64,000 nucleotides of DNA from Pontibacter qinzhouensis. Its GTDB lineage: Bacteria > Bacteroidota > Bacteroidia > Cytophagales > Hymenobacteraceae. The notes under the pieces were generated by a model. The model worked only from the letters and a program-made list of their open reading frames with translations, searched no databases and was not told where the DNA came from. Positions 52,824 through 61,439 of the stretch are shown here, piece by piece; the stretch's first letter is position 1, and each line of letters opens with the position of its first letter. The position numbers and the translations under genes were made by a program. Location of the stretch: positions 1 to 64,000 of the forward strand of contig NZ_VRTY01000001.1 in NCBI RefSeq assembly GCF_008017455.1, written 5' to 3'.

Positions 52824-53723
52824 CTACAGCTTTTCTATTTCCTCTTTTGTTAGCCCTGTAGATTTTTCTATCACCTCAACCAGAACACCATTTTGCTTCA
52901 GAATTTTGGCAATTGCTATGCGCGCTTCATGTTTTCCTTCCTGTCTACCTTCCTGTCTACCTTCCTGTCTACCTTCTTCAAGCCCCTTTTCTCTTGCCAT
53001 TTTTTTAGCGTATTCCATGGTGTTTTGGTTGTCTCTGTAAATCTTTAGACTTTGCTCGTATGCATTCATATCTTCCGGATTTAATTTTGCTATTTCTGCC
53101 TGTTCAAACAAACGCTTAAAAACCTTTTCCTGCAACCTGGCAGGTCGTTCCTGTAACCGCGGCAGGTGCCTTAACACGTACATCCACTTATCGAATTGTG
53201 TTTCCAGCTCCTCTTCTTTTTTTCTGAAGTTAGGCATCTCCAAGTATATAAACGTAAGTTTGTCATAAAACACTTCGTTTGTCTGCCTATCCATCAAAAG
53301 AATTTCCCGCAAAAAACGTTCCTGTTTGCCCTCATCCGGAAAAGTAAAGTTAAGGATGCCAACAGTATAAACCGCTTTAAGTTCGTAGTTCCAGTTGCTG
53401 CCTTTGCTCGCCTGACTTTGAATGGGAAAAGTGGCGTAGTAAATGCTCCTGTCCTTAAAATACTGCTGGCTCACGTTCTGAAGCTCAATAATAAATTTCT
53501 CGCCCCGTTCATTTTCGCAGTACAAGTCATACACGGCTTTTCGGTCTGCCTCTGTTTTGCCTAGTTGCTCGGTGTTCAGGTACGTCAGGTGCTGTATCTG
53601 CTCCTTGCCCTGTAGCACCTGGTTCAGAAAGTCTGTCAGCAGTTCTTTGTTGAACTCAGTGCCGAACAATTTTTTAAAACCGAAATCTGTAAAAGGATTT
53701 ATATAGCGTTCGCTGATTTCCAT
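52824..53723 (-). CDS. Rpn/PD-(D/E)XK nuclease family protein
   Basis: A recombination-promoting nuclease-like (transposase_31) protein. The opening YINPFTDFGFKKLFGTEFNKELL and the block EADRKAVYDLYCENERGEKFIIELQ carry the PD-(D/E)XK-like signature D ... E-Q. The C-terminal helices include a run of EGRQ units from a 12-bp DNA repeat (52936-52976). Rpn proteins cleave DNA and are implicated in recombination or phage defence. The gene begins 24 nt after kmo and is probably in its operon. Confidence 0.88.
   Translation of the reverse strand: MEISERYINPFTDFGFKKLFGTEFNKELLTDFLNQVLQGKEQIQHLTYLNTEQLGKTEADRKAVYDLYCENERGEKFIIELQNVSQQYFKDRSIYYATFPIQSQASKGSNWNYELKAVYTVGILNFTFPDEGKQERFLREILLMDRQTNEVFYDKLTFIYLEMPNFRKKEEELETQFDKWMYVLRHLPRLQERPARLQEKVFKRLFEQAEIAKLNPEDMNAYEQSLKIYRDNQNTMEYAKKMAREKGLEEGRQEGRQEGRQEGKHEARIAIAKILKQNGVLVEVIEKSTGLTKEEIEKL
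52936..52976 (-). repeat. 12-bp coding tandem repeat in the Rpn gene
   Basis: Three full copies of CCTTCCTGTCTA and part of a fourth (52936-52976), each encoding EGRQ on the - strand. A copy-number change would keep the frame. Confidence 0.85.
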
Positions 53724-53747
53724 ATAAAACTTAACCAGTTAGTTTAG

Positions 53748-55130
53748 TTATTTTACTTTACTATACGGCTTTAACCGTTCCTCCTCCTGCAGCAACTTAT
53801 GCAGCAGGTCCTGCACCTCCTGCTTCCCGAAATCCTCTGGTGCCTGAATATGTGGCATTACCAATTCCATAATCTCATCCTGCTTACGGCCTGTTTCGAG
53901 GGCATAAGAATATGGCAGGTCGGAGAAGGTAACCATGGAGTAGAGCGGCAGCCACGTGTGAGGGTACTTCTCATTTATTTTAGCCTCTATCTTTTTGCGG
54001 AGCAGGAAACGCGGGTCTGCTACTTTGTCGCGCATTTCTATAAAGTTGAGCACTGCCAGATCGGCAATGGCATCGGCGTCGGGTTTGCGTTTGCGCTCAA
54101 AACGCTCAAACAAGTCGCGCCAGTCGCCGGTAAAGTTGTCCAGCATCTGGTCGAGTACGGTTATGTCTTCGAACCCGGCGTTCATGCCCTGCCCGTAAAA
54201 CGGTACTACGGCATGTGCGGCATCTCCGATGAGCATGGCTTTGCCCTCAAAAGACCACGGGAAGCACTTTATGGTGACCAACGACCCAACCGGGTTGGCG
54301 AAATACTCCTGCGCCAGGTCCGGCATAAGGAGTATGGCATCGGCAAAACTGTTCTGAAAGAAGGCAAAAAGCTGCGTTTCTGTTTTAATGGACTCAAACG
54401 AGAGAGGGCCTTTGTGCGGGAAAAAGAGGGTACAGGTAAAGCTGCCATCTATGTTAGGCAGCGCGATCATCATATAATTGCCGCGCGGCCAAATGTGCAG
54501 GGCGTTTTTATCGAGTTGCCAGCCACCACCTGCAGCTGGCGGAATGGTTAGTTCTTTGTAGCCGTACTCCAGGTAGCTCTGGGAGTAATCGTAAAGTTCG
54601 CGTTTGTGCATTTCGCTCCGAACAGCCGAGTAAGCACCATCGGCCCCGAAGAGTATGTCTGGTTTAATGCGCTCCACTTCTTCTGTATCCCGGTTGCGCA
54701 GCTGCAGCTCATTTATCCGGACATCGAGGTGGGTGAGCTGCCGGTTAAAGTGCAGTTTCACGTTTTCTTTTTTTTCTGCCAGGTTCACCAGCGCCACTGT
54801 TAGCCCTGCCCTGGAAACCGAGTAAATAAACTGGCCTTCTTTACCATAAGGCAAGAAAGAAAGGTTTCCTTTGTCGTCGTGCATCATGCGGCCGTGCATG
54901 GGCACTGCCACCTGCCGCACCTCTTCTTCTATGCCAATGCCGCGCAAGGCACGCCAGCCTCTGTCGCTCAGAGCCAGGTTTATAGAGCGCCCGCCGTCTT
55001 CGGCGAACTGGCGCTGGTCGGGACGCCGCTCATATAAATCTATTTTGTGGCCTCGCTTCGCCAGGTATAACGAGAGCAGCGAACCAACAAGGCCGGCTCC
55101 TACAATAGCGATATTTTTTCTTTCGGTCAT
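53748..55130 (-). CDS. kmo: Kynurenine 3-monooxygenase
   Basis: An FAD-dependent hydroxylase converting kynurenine to 3-hydroxykynurenine on the tryptophan-to-NAD/quinolinate route. Dinucleotide motif GAGLVGSLLSLYLAKRGH (about 10-27), the substrate region GRSINLALSDRG, and FAD motif LIGDAAHAVVPFYGQGMNAGFED (about 296-318) are present. A C-terminal tail with LLHKLLQEEERL follows, and at 460 residues it is normal. The next pathway gene, kynU, is about 8.4 kb upstream on the same strand rather than adjacent. Confidence 0.95.
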   Translation of the reverse strand: MTERKNIAIVGAGLVGSLLSLYLAKRGHKIDLYERRPDQRQFAEDGGRSINLALSDRGWRALRGIGIEEEVRQVAVPMHGRMMHDDKGNLSFLPYGKEGQFIYSVSRAGLTVALVNLAEKKENVKLHFNRQLTHLDVRINELQLRNRDTEEVERIKPDILFGADGAYSAVRSEMHKRELYDYSQSYLEYGYKELTIPPAAGGGWQLDKNALHIWPRGNYMMIALPNIDGSFTCTLFFPHKGPLSFESIKTETQLFAFFQNSFADAILLMPDLAQEYFANPVGSLVTIKCFPWSFEGKAMLIGDAAHAVVPFYGQGMNAGFEDITVLDQMLDNFTGDWRDLFERFERKRKPDADAIADLAVLNFIEMRDKVADPRFLLRKKIEAKINEKYPHTWLPLYSMVTFSDLPYSYALETGRKQDEIMELVMPHIQAPEDFGKQEVQDLLHKLLQEEERLKPYSKVK

Positions 55131-55326
55131 ATGGTAAAGGGCACCAGTTGCAGGGCGTAAGGCAAAGAAGTAGCACCTCCTCCTGCGTCTGAATTATATG
55201 AAGGTTCTAGTTCCGGTTCAGAAGAGACAGGTAACGCTGTCTTCTGTTTTTTTTCATCAGAATAAACCTGTTTAGTTTGTAAAGTAACGGCTTAATTTGA
55301 CAAAGGCAATTAAGAAAGCAGCGCAC

Positions 55327-55917
55327 TTAATATACAAACCTGAATGTGAGGTTGATGCGTGGTTCTACGGCTGTTGCGGTTTTGGGGATGCTGTGTTGCC
55401 AGAAATGTTGTGTAGGCCCCTGCATGAGCAGCAAACTACCGTGTTGCAGCGTGAGGTAATGGTTCTTTTGCTCCTTATTTTGCCTTTGCCGGAAACCAAA
55501 CCTACGGGTGCCGCCGAAGCTCAGGGAGGCTATGCTTGGGTTCTGCCCCAGTTCCGGCTCATTGTCGGCGTGCCAGCCCATGCTGTCGGAGCCTTGGCGG
55601 TAGTAGTTGAGCAATACGCTGTTGTAGTGGTTGCCGGTGCGCAGTTCCACAGCCTGTTTCAGCTCCAGCAGCAGCGGTAGCCAGGGTTTCGGTTCGTTTT
55701 GCAAACCAGAATAGGTGTAGCCTTTGTCTCCGTACCAGGCGGTAAGCCGCGGCATTGCCACCTGCCTGCCAAACATACGGATGTGCTCCTGCTGCCAGCC
55801 TACCTGCTGTTGCAGCTCGTTAAAATAGCGGTTGCTCTCCTCTTTACTGAAAAAAGTCGGCTCATAATAAACCTCTGCATCGGGCATGGGCAAAGGTTGC
55901 CAGGTTTCTGCTTCCAT
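55327..55917 (-). CDS. AlkB-like 2-oxoglutarate/Fe(II) oxygenase
   Basis: A small (196-residue) DNA/RNA demethylase-type dioxygenase. The iron ligands are H116 and D118 (GWHADNE) and H175 (QHSIPK), and R187 and R193 (RINLTFR) bind 2-oxoglutarate. The region SIASLSFGGTRRFGFR is typical of AlkB/ALKBH2-like proteins. It likely repairs alkylated bases, but the substrate is inferred from the family. It lies between kmo and a small RCK-like remnant on the same strand. Confidence 0.88.
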   Translation of the reverse strand: MEAETWQPLPMPDAEVYYEPTFFSKEESNRYFNELQQQVGWQQEHIRMFGRQVAMPRLTAWYGDKGYTYSGLQNEPKPWLPLLLELKQAVELRTGNHYNSVLLNYYRQGSDSMGWHADNEPELGQNPSIASLSFGGTRRFGFRQRQNKEQKNHYLTLQHGSLLLMQGPTQHFWQHSIPKTATAVEPRINLTFRFVY

Positions 55918-55932
55918 TACTGGTCTGTCTGC

Positions 55933-56112
55933 TTAGTATCCTCTTCTTCTTGTGCCACCTTTTTTAGCAGCCTTCTTCTCATCTTTCTTCACTTTACCCT
56001 GGAACATATCAGCTACCTGCGCAGCCGAATCTTTGAAGGGCTCCAGAATATATTTTACGCCGGTTTCCTTTAATAAGGCAGCATCGTCTGCCTGGTAACC
56101 CATCCGGAACAT
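55933..56112 (-). pseudogene. Likely remnant of an RCK/TrkA-N-type protein (59 codons)
   Basis: An open frame MFRMGYQADDAALLKETGVK followed by YILEPFKDSAAQVADMF and a lysine/arginine-rich tail (GKVKKDEKKAAKKGG) resembles the C-terminal part of a Rossmann RCK_N domain, where D..LLKE.G...IL.P is typical. An in-frame stop lies just before the ATG. In the +1 frame upstream there is LPLGDSKRIMHKQEL, which would continue the same domain. So a frameshift seems to have cut a larger gene. It could instead be a real small basic protein. Confidence 0.45.
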
Positions 56113-56231
56113 AGTTCCTGCTTATGCATAATACGTTTGGAGTCGCCCAGCGGAAGACGCCAAACAGCAGAGATAAGTTGTGCCGCTATGAATAGCAAGA
56201 TTTAGGCCCCTGCCGGGAGCATACTCATGCA

Positions 56232-56287
56232 AATTATTCTAATGAAAATGGCCTTCCGATGGATTTAAGACATTTTTCAGGCCAGGC
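56232..56287 (-). repeat. RptA copy 22 (degenerate left end)
   Basis: On the - strand the right half is perfect (CATCGGAAGGC, TTTTCATTAGAATAATT). The left end is CCTGGCCTG. Confidence 0.8.
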
Positions 56288-56387
56288 TTTGAATACTATT
56301 TTTTTGTCTGAATCAGGATTTTCAGGATTAAAGGATGCTTTCAATTTTCAAAGATCCAAAACTTCACATCTTTCAATCTTGAAGTCA

Positions 56388-56430
56388 GCCATTAAACAAT
56401 TTAACGACCAGCAATTAACAACCAGCAATC
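56388..56430 (-). repeat. Low-complexity tail of RptA-23
   Basis: GCCATTAAACAATTTAACG, ACCAGCAATTAACAACC and similar words precede the conserved end of RptA-23. Confidence 0.5.
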
Positions 56431-56489
56431 AGATTATCCGAATGAAAATGGCCTTCCGAAGGAGTTTTGGCTTAAAACCATTCCAGGGT
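56431..56489 (-). repeat. RptA copy 23
   Basis: On the - strand it starts ACCCTGGAA and ends TTTTCATTCGGATAATCT, with CTCCTTCGGAAGGC in the centre. It lies 28 nt after the MscS stop, in sense orientation. Confidence 0.82.
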
Positions 56490-56516
56490 ATGAAGACCTA
56501 AGAGTGTTTATATGGC

Positions 56517-57413
56517 TTACTCCTGCCCGTCGCTTTGCACGAACCTGGTGGTTGGGTAGGCGAACCGAATGTCGGGAGAGGCTAAGAATTGCATTAGCAT
56601 CTCCTCCCATATTTTGTTCTCGCTTTCGCGGCGGCCATTCAGGTTGCAGAGGTAGCGAATGGTAAGTTGTATGCCGTTTTCTTTTACTTTGGAAAACACA
56701 CGCGGTTTAAAGTCTTTGTAAAAAATGAGGTGGTGCTGTGCGTTTTTCCGGATTATTTCCTGTGCCCCTTCGCTTAACTGCACAGTGTGTCTGGCAGCAA
56801 TTACCAGCAGTAGCTCGCGCGCTTTTTGCCAGTTGCTCTCGAATGTTACCCGCACCTGCAGTTCGTGCCACAGAAACGGGAAGGCATAGTTGTAATTGAT
56901 CTGCGATTTCGTAAACACGTGGCTGTTCGGAATATGGACTACCCGCCCTGTTGCCTGCTCCGAATCGACCCACTGCCCGAGTTCGTTCAGTGTGAACTGG
57001 AAAAAAGCAATATCGATTACATCGCCGGTATGTTCGTTTATCTTTATTCGGTCGCCTACTTTAAAAGGCCGTTTCCAGATCAGGAACACCCAGCCAAACA
57101 TGTTCATAATAGGGTCGCGCAGGGCCACCACCAAGCCGGCAGATAACAGCCCCAGGTACGTAGCAATAGACTGAAAGCCATTGAACCAGATATTGGCCAG
57201 CGCCATGACACCCAGCCCGGTAACAATGTAATTTGTCGTCTTTTTCCATTGGTACAGCTTTCGGGAGTCTGTTTGCCGCCTGGATGCCACCCGCAACAGT
57301 AGCCTGCTGATAATCCAAAGCCCGACAAGCACAAATACCGACGAAATGATATCTTCCTGAATGGAAGGTGTAAGACCTAAAGCTTCTTCTATCCAATGTT
57401 GTACTCTACGCAT
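56517..57413 (-). CDS. MscS-type mechanosensitive ion channel
   Basis: Three hydrophobic helices (about 22-40, 63-80, 85-110) with the pore-lining TM3 glycine/alanine pattern ATYLGLLSAGLVVALRDPI precede the MscS beta domain (VFLIWKRPFKVGDRIKINEHTG, residues about 110-160) and the C-terminal domain. It releases solutes when membrane tension rises after hypo-osmotic shock. Length 298 fits small-channel family members. It is alone on the - strand, with a decayed gene upstream. Confidence 0.92.
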   Translation of the reverse strand: MRRVQHWIEEALGLTPSIQEDIISSVFVLVGLWIISRLLLRVASRRQTDSRKLYQWKKTTNYIVTGLGVMALANIWFNGFQSIATYLGLLSAGLVVALRDPIMNMFGWVFLIWKRPFKVGDRIKINEHTGDVIDIAFFQFTLNELGQWVDSEQATGRVVHIPNSHVFTKSQINYNYAFPFLWHELQVRVTFESNWQKARELLLVIAARHTVQLSEGAQEIIRKNAQHHLIFYKDFKPRVFSKVKENGIQLTIRYLCNLNGRRESENKIWEEMLMQFLASPDIRFAYPTTRFVQSDGQE

Positions 57414-57552
57414 GTATCCTGTTTTTTATCTTCTAAACCAAGTTCTTTTTATATTGAATTTTTCGCTACCTGGGTACCCGGCCATACCTCTTCTTCCGAA
57501 TTTTAACGATCAGGCTACTTTAGCACGTATACTTACTTAACAACACGAAACC

Positions 57553-58367
57553 ATGTTCAGGATACTTGTACTCTCTAATTTTTCTCAGAACGCTCATAAT
57601 GCGCCAGGCGTTGCCATGTAGCTTGCTCAGCATTACGGTGGCAAAGTAATTTTTGTGCATGTTATGCCGAAACCAATAGTACCAGCTACAGCCCCACAGA
57701 GTGTTTAATGCGGAGTTTATTTAAGGAGCGGAGCAGGCTAAGTGACAGGAGAAGCTCTCTAAAGATGTGCAACAGGCTTAGAGAGCAATTGCACATCTGC
57801 CATAAAAGGCTATGTACCAGGCAAAAGTGCTGTTTACTTCGTTTATTGAATCTGTTCTGCACCTGGCAGAGCAGCGAAATGCCGATTTTATTGGTATGGG
57901 CAACACAGGCTTAACCGGCCTGCAATGCGTCATTTCCGGGAGCAATACCCAGCAAATAATTAAGAGAACAAATAAGCCTTGGCCCATTATTCCCAAAGAT
58001 TTCAGGTTTAAAGGCTTTGTTACTAAACACTACCTTCGTAATCAGGCCGCAGCGCTTTGAGTACAGGTCGGGCATTAACCCGGCATTTAAGTTTGCCAGC
58101 AGCTATAGCTCTAACCTGCACTTACTGTTTATTTTACACAATACTACCAATAAACCTGAGCCTCGGACCTTCTTGCTACAGCAGCAGCTGGAGGAACGTG
58201 TGCAGGAGTTCGCTTTTGATTCTTCTTTTATTTTCAACTCCAATAAAATAAAGAAGCTGAAAGAGCATGTAGCGACAACAGCTACAGACCTGCTGCTTTT
58301 TTTCCTAAGTACGAAAAGCCTTTGGGAAGACTTGTTCACTGACAGCATTACACATGAAATGGCTTAA
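57553..58367 (+). pseudogene. Universal stress protein (two-domain) pseudogene
   Basis: The reading frame begins MFRILVLSNFSQNAHNAPGV and continues after TAG at 57619 as LAQHYGGKVIFVHVMPKPIV, then TAA at 57706, both in frame. In the next frame, KLSKDVQQA*RAIAHLP*KA and NADFIGMGNTGLTGLQCVIS give the UspA signature (G-2X-G-9X-G(S)), interrupted by TGA 57743, TAG 57779 and TAA 57803. In a third frame INPAFKFASSYSSNLHLLF ... TATDLLLFFLSTKSLWEDLF gives a second Usp half to 58367. So a gene of about 270 codons has decayed by stops and two frameshifts. Confidence 0.88.
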
Positions 58368-58416
58368 ACGACCAGGCTCTTTTACTGGTATTGCTAAAAA
58401 ACAAGAAGCAAAAGAC

Positions 58417-60663
58417 TTAAACATGTTCCTTGCCTTTGGTAGCTTCCAGCTGCTTTATGCGCCAGGGGCTACCCACAATCCAGAGCAGATCGCCTTCCTC
58501 AAACACCAGCTCAGAGTCAGGGTTCAGTATACGCTGGCCGTTTTTCTCGATGCCCACAATCAGGCCTTTGGTTTTTTCCCGCACGCCCGACTGCCGTATG
58601 GTTTTATGCAACAGCACAGAGTCTGACGAAACCATAAGCCCTTGCAGCTTTATTTCTTCTTTTTCGAGCTCGTCGTCTGATGTTCGTGTTGCTTCTGCTT
58701 CAATAAACTCCTTAAAAGAGGCTATCTGCTCATCTGTGCCGAAGATGTAGACCTTGTCGTTTGGCAGCACCCGCTCGTGCCGGGTGGGCGCCATGAGGGT
58801 ACGCTCACCACGCTCAATTACTGCCACATTTACCCCGAATTTCTCCCGAATCTGTAACTCCACCAACGTTCGCCCCACTACCACCGATGTGGCCGGTACC
58901 TCAAAGCTGGTCAGGTGCACATTCCAGGGGGTAAGGGTATGATGCAACTTTCTCGCTTCGCTACGCTCGCGCTCGTTCAGGTTCGACATAAACCTGTTCT
59001 CTATTTTGATGTAAAAGCTCTGGATTCTTTTTGAAAAAACACCCATGAGTGCAATAATAACCAACCCCACCAGAATAGCCACCTGCACCGAAAAGAACTG
59101 GTGCAGCAGAAACCCGATATACAAAATAGCAATAACTATTCTGGCAAACTCCAGCACTATAATCAGGCTGCGGTAATTTCGGTTGGCCCAGATGCGGCCC
59201 TGCGCCTCTTCCTGCGGGTGGTGCACAGCCAGCGCCCATAAAAAAGGAGCCATAGACACAAGTGTAATGGCAGTAGTCACCAGGTCGCCCATGTTCCCGT
59301 TCATAAAAGTTTCTGAGATAAACGGATTCAGGTATTGCGCTGAGAGCAAGACAATAGCAATAATAATAACAGAGTACACCACCAGGTTAATGGCATAAGA
59401 CCGTAGCACCAGTTTCCAGTCGCTGGTGGTGTTTATGGTTTGGGCGCCGGAGCTGTATTCGTTGAGAGAGGCAATCCATCTAGCTGGCAGCACAGCCTCC
59501 ACCGACCGGTAAAGTGGCTCCGAAAACCGGATCATGTAAGGCGTAGTAAACGTGGTGATAGCCGAAACCGCCACTGCCACCGGGTACAGAAAATCGCTGG
59601 TCACGTTCAGGGTAAGACCCAGTGTGGCTATAATAAACGAGAACTCCCCAATCTGCGACACGCTCATGCCCGACTGAATAGAAGTTTTTAAGCCCTGTCC
59701 TGCAATAAGTCCGCCGCCTGCAATGCTGAGGAACTTGCCAACCAGCGTTACCACTGTAATAATGGCAATAGGTCCGGCATAGGTCACGATCATGGCAGGG
59801 TCTATCAGAATACCCACCGATACGAAGAAGATGGCTCCGAACAGATCTTTAACGGATGTTATCAGGTGTTCAATTTTCTCGGCTTTGGTTGTTTCTGCCA
59901 GAATAGACCCCATAATAAAGGCCCCCAGTGCAGGCGAAAAGCCAACCTGGGCAGCCAGTATAACCATCAGCAGGCAAAGCGCGATCGACACGATCAGGAG
60001 TGTTTCGTCGTTCATGAGCTTGCTGGCCCTTTTCAGGAAAGTCGGAATCAGGAAAATACCAGCCAGAAACCACACAATCAGGAAGAAGGCCAGTTTAAGC
60101 ACGGCAGCCAGCATTTCGGAGCCCGCAAACTGCTGGCTCACGGCCAGCGTCGAGAGCAGCACCATCAGCAAAATAGCCACCAGGTCCTCCACAATGAGCA
60201 CGCCAAACACCAGGCCCGCAAACCGTTGCGACTTTACGCCCAGTTCATCAAACGCCCTGATGATAATGGTGGTAGAGGAGATAGAGAGAATGCCACCCAG
60301 GAAGATGCTATCCATAGTAGACCAGCCCATTAGTTTGCCGGCCAGGTAGCCCAATAAGAGCATTACCACCACCTCCACGAGCGCCATAATAGAGGAGGCT
60401 CCTCCTACTTTTACCAGCTTTTTAAAACTGAACTCCAGGCCCAGGCTGAACAGTAGAAATATAACGCCTATTTCGGCCCATATATTTATGTTCTCAATTT
60501 CGATGATGGATGGGAAAAGAGCTATATGAGGACCGACCAGAATACCTGCAATAATATACCCCAACACCAGCGGCTGCTTAAGTTTCTTAAAAAGCAGCGT
60601 CATAATACCGGCAGCTCCGAGTATTAAGCCAAGATCTGTAACCAAGTGTGGTAAATGTGCCAT
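58417..60663 (-). CDS. CPA2-type cation:proton antiporter with TrkA-C domains
   Basis: A large inner-membrane antiporter (748 residues). The Kef/CPA2 core runs to about residue 400, including LGYIIAGILVGPH and GVIFLLFSLGLEFSF, with GFSPALGAFIMGSILAET and SVSQIGEFSFII. A hydrophobic spacer with about four more helices follows (about 420-545). The C terminus has two TrkA_C-type regulatory domains (VGRTLVELQIREKFGVNV and LVFEEGDLLWIVGSP) but no RCK_N (nucleotide-binding) domain. It exchanges K+ or Na+ for protons. The extra helices are unusual. Confidence 0.9.
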   Translation of the reverse strand: MAHLPHLVTDLGLILGAAGIMTLLFKKLKQPLVLGYIIAGILVGPHIALFPSIIEIENINIWAEIGVIFLLFSLGLEFSFKKLVKVGGASSIMALVEVVVMLLLGYLAGKLMGWSTMDSIFLGGILSISSTTIIIRAFDELGVKSQRFAGLVFGVLIVEDLVAILLMVLLSTLAVSQQFAGSEMLAAVLKLAFFLIVWFLAGIFLIPTFLKRASKLMNDETLLIVSIALCLLMVILAAQVGFSPALGAFIMGSILAETTKAEKIEHLITSVKDLFGAIFFVSVGILIDPAMIVTYAGPIAIITVVTLVGKFLSIAGGGLIAGQGLKTSIQSGMSVSQIGEFSFIIATLGLTLNVTSDFLYPVAVAVSAITTFTTPYMIRFSEPLYRSVEAVLPARWIASLNEYSSGAQTINTTSDWKLVLRSYAINLVVYSVIIIAIVLLSAQYLNPFISETFMNGNMGDLVTTAITLVSMAPFLWALAVHHPQEEAQGRIWANRNYRSLIIVLEFARIVIAILYIGFLLHQFFSVQVAILVGLVIIALMGVFSKRIQSFYIKIENRFMSNLNERERSEARKLHHTLTPWNVHLTSFEVPATSVVVGRTLVELQIREKFGVNVAVIERGERTLMAPTRHERVLPNDKVYIFGTDEQIASFKEFIEAEATRTSDDELEKEEIKLQGLMVSSDSVLLHKTIRQSGVREKTKGLIVGIEKNGQRILNPDSELVFEEGDLLWIVGSPWRIKQLEATKGKEHV

Positions 60664-60749
60664 CTACTATTTTATAATTAACTTCTTTAATATTTATAAA
60701 AAACCGCTGGAGCCAGGTTTGCCCCACCTACAAGTTAGCGAAAAATTAT

Positions 60750-60806
60750 AGGTGTAGCTCCCTGAAGCCAAAATACCTCCGGAATGCCATTTTTATTCTA
60801 ATCATT
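60750..60806 (+). repeat. RptA copy 24 (degenerate)
   Basis: The centre ACCTCCGGAATGCC and right end TTTTTATTCTAATCATT are recognisable, while ACCCTTG at the left is lost. It is antisense to the flanking - strand genes. Confidence 0.65.
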
Positions 60807-61073
60807 CGGTTTATGGCTACCCTTGTACGCATGGTGCCTGACATACTGGCCCGGCAATTTTTAAAACCATTTCTTAAACGAGAACAAAGCAGAGAGATTT
60901 GCCAATCATCTGCATTTATGCCATAATTTTTTACTCGATGCACAGCCTATGGCAGGTGCATTGTGCAAAACAGCAACAGGCCGTAAACAAGCACTGCTTT
61001 TAATCTGCTCTTTTCATCAGTGTTCCAAAACAGGCTGACTTTCGGAAAGAACATACCTGCCAAAATTCCTAGA

Positions 61074-61190
61074 ACAGTAAAACTGTCTTAACAAATCAGC
61101 AACTCCCAACTAAAAAACTGATGAAAGTGCTTCTAAATGGGCCATTGCAGTACCTTTTCCATTATTTCTAATTTGGCGAAACTCCTAAGA
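61074..61190 (-). repeat. RptC copy 2
   Basis: Its reverse complement matches 36002-36129 over about 117 bp, with small internal gaps. No open frame is conserved between the two copies. Confidence 0.8.
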
Positions 61191-61439
61191 GAGCCAGAAG
61201 ATCCGGGCTGAGAAATTCATCATCTTGCTAGGGTAAAATTTCTGACAGAGCAGGCAGCACAACAGCCTCCCGCCTTACAGGAAATACATTGTAAAAGAGG
61301 GGTGCGGGAGCATGCGTTTTCTTTGCAGCCAGCTCTGCAAACCTGTTTAAATCAGGTGAAAACAGTCATAAAAAGACCTATGCCATACCAGTATCGATAT
61401 GTTACAGCTTGGCCAGGATCAGCAGGAAGAGGATGTGTA

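Larger units (their letters stand above)
60664..61439. other. Long gap before a hypothetical gene
   Basis: In 776 bp I find RptA copy 24 and RptC copy 2 and no supported gene. A 37-codon frame (60814-60927) is not considered real. The stretch 61200-61439 is featureless. Confidence 0.55.

Noticed and set aside
14439..60943. Short open frames containing MKMAFRR or similar (for example 14439-14648 +, 49442-49639 -, 56259-56501 +, 60746-60943 -)
   Set aside because: The peptide is the reverse reading of RptA. Several copies (2, 6, 7, 22, 25) have stops in this frame, so there is no conserved coding potential.
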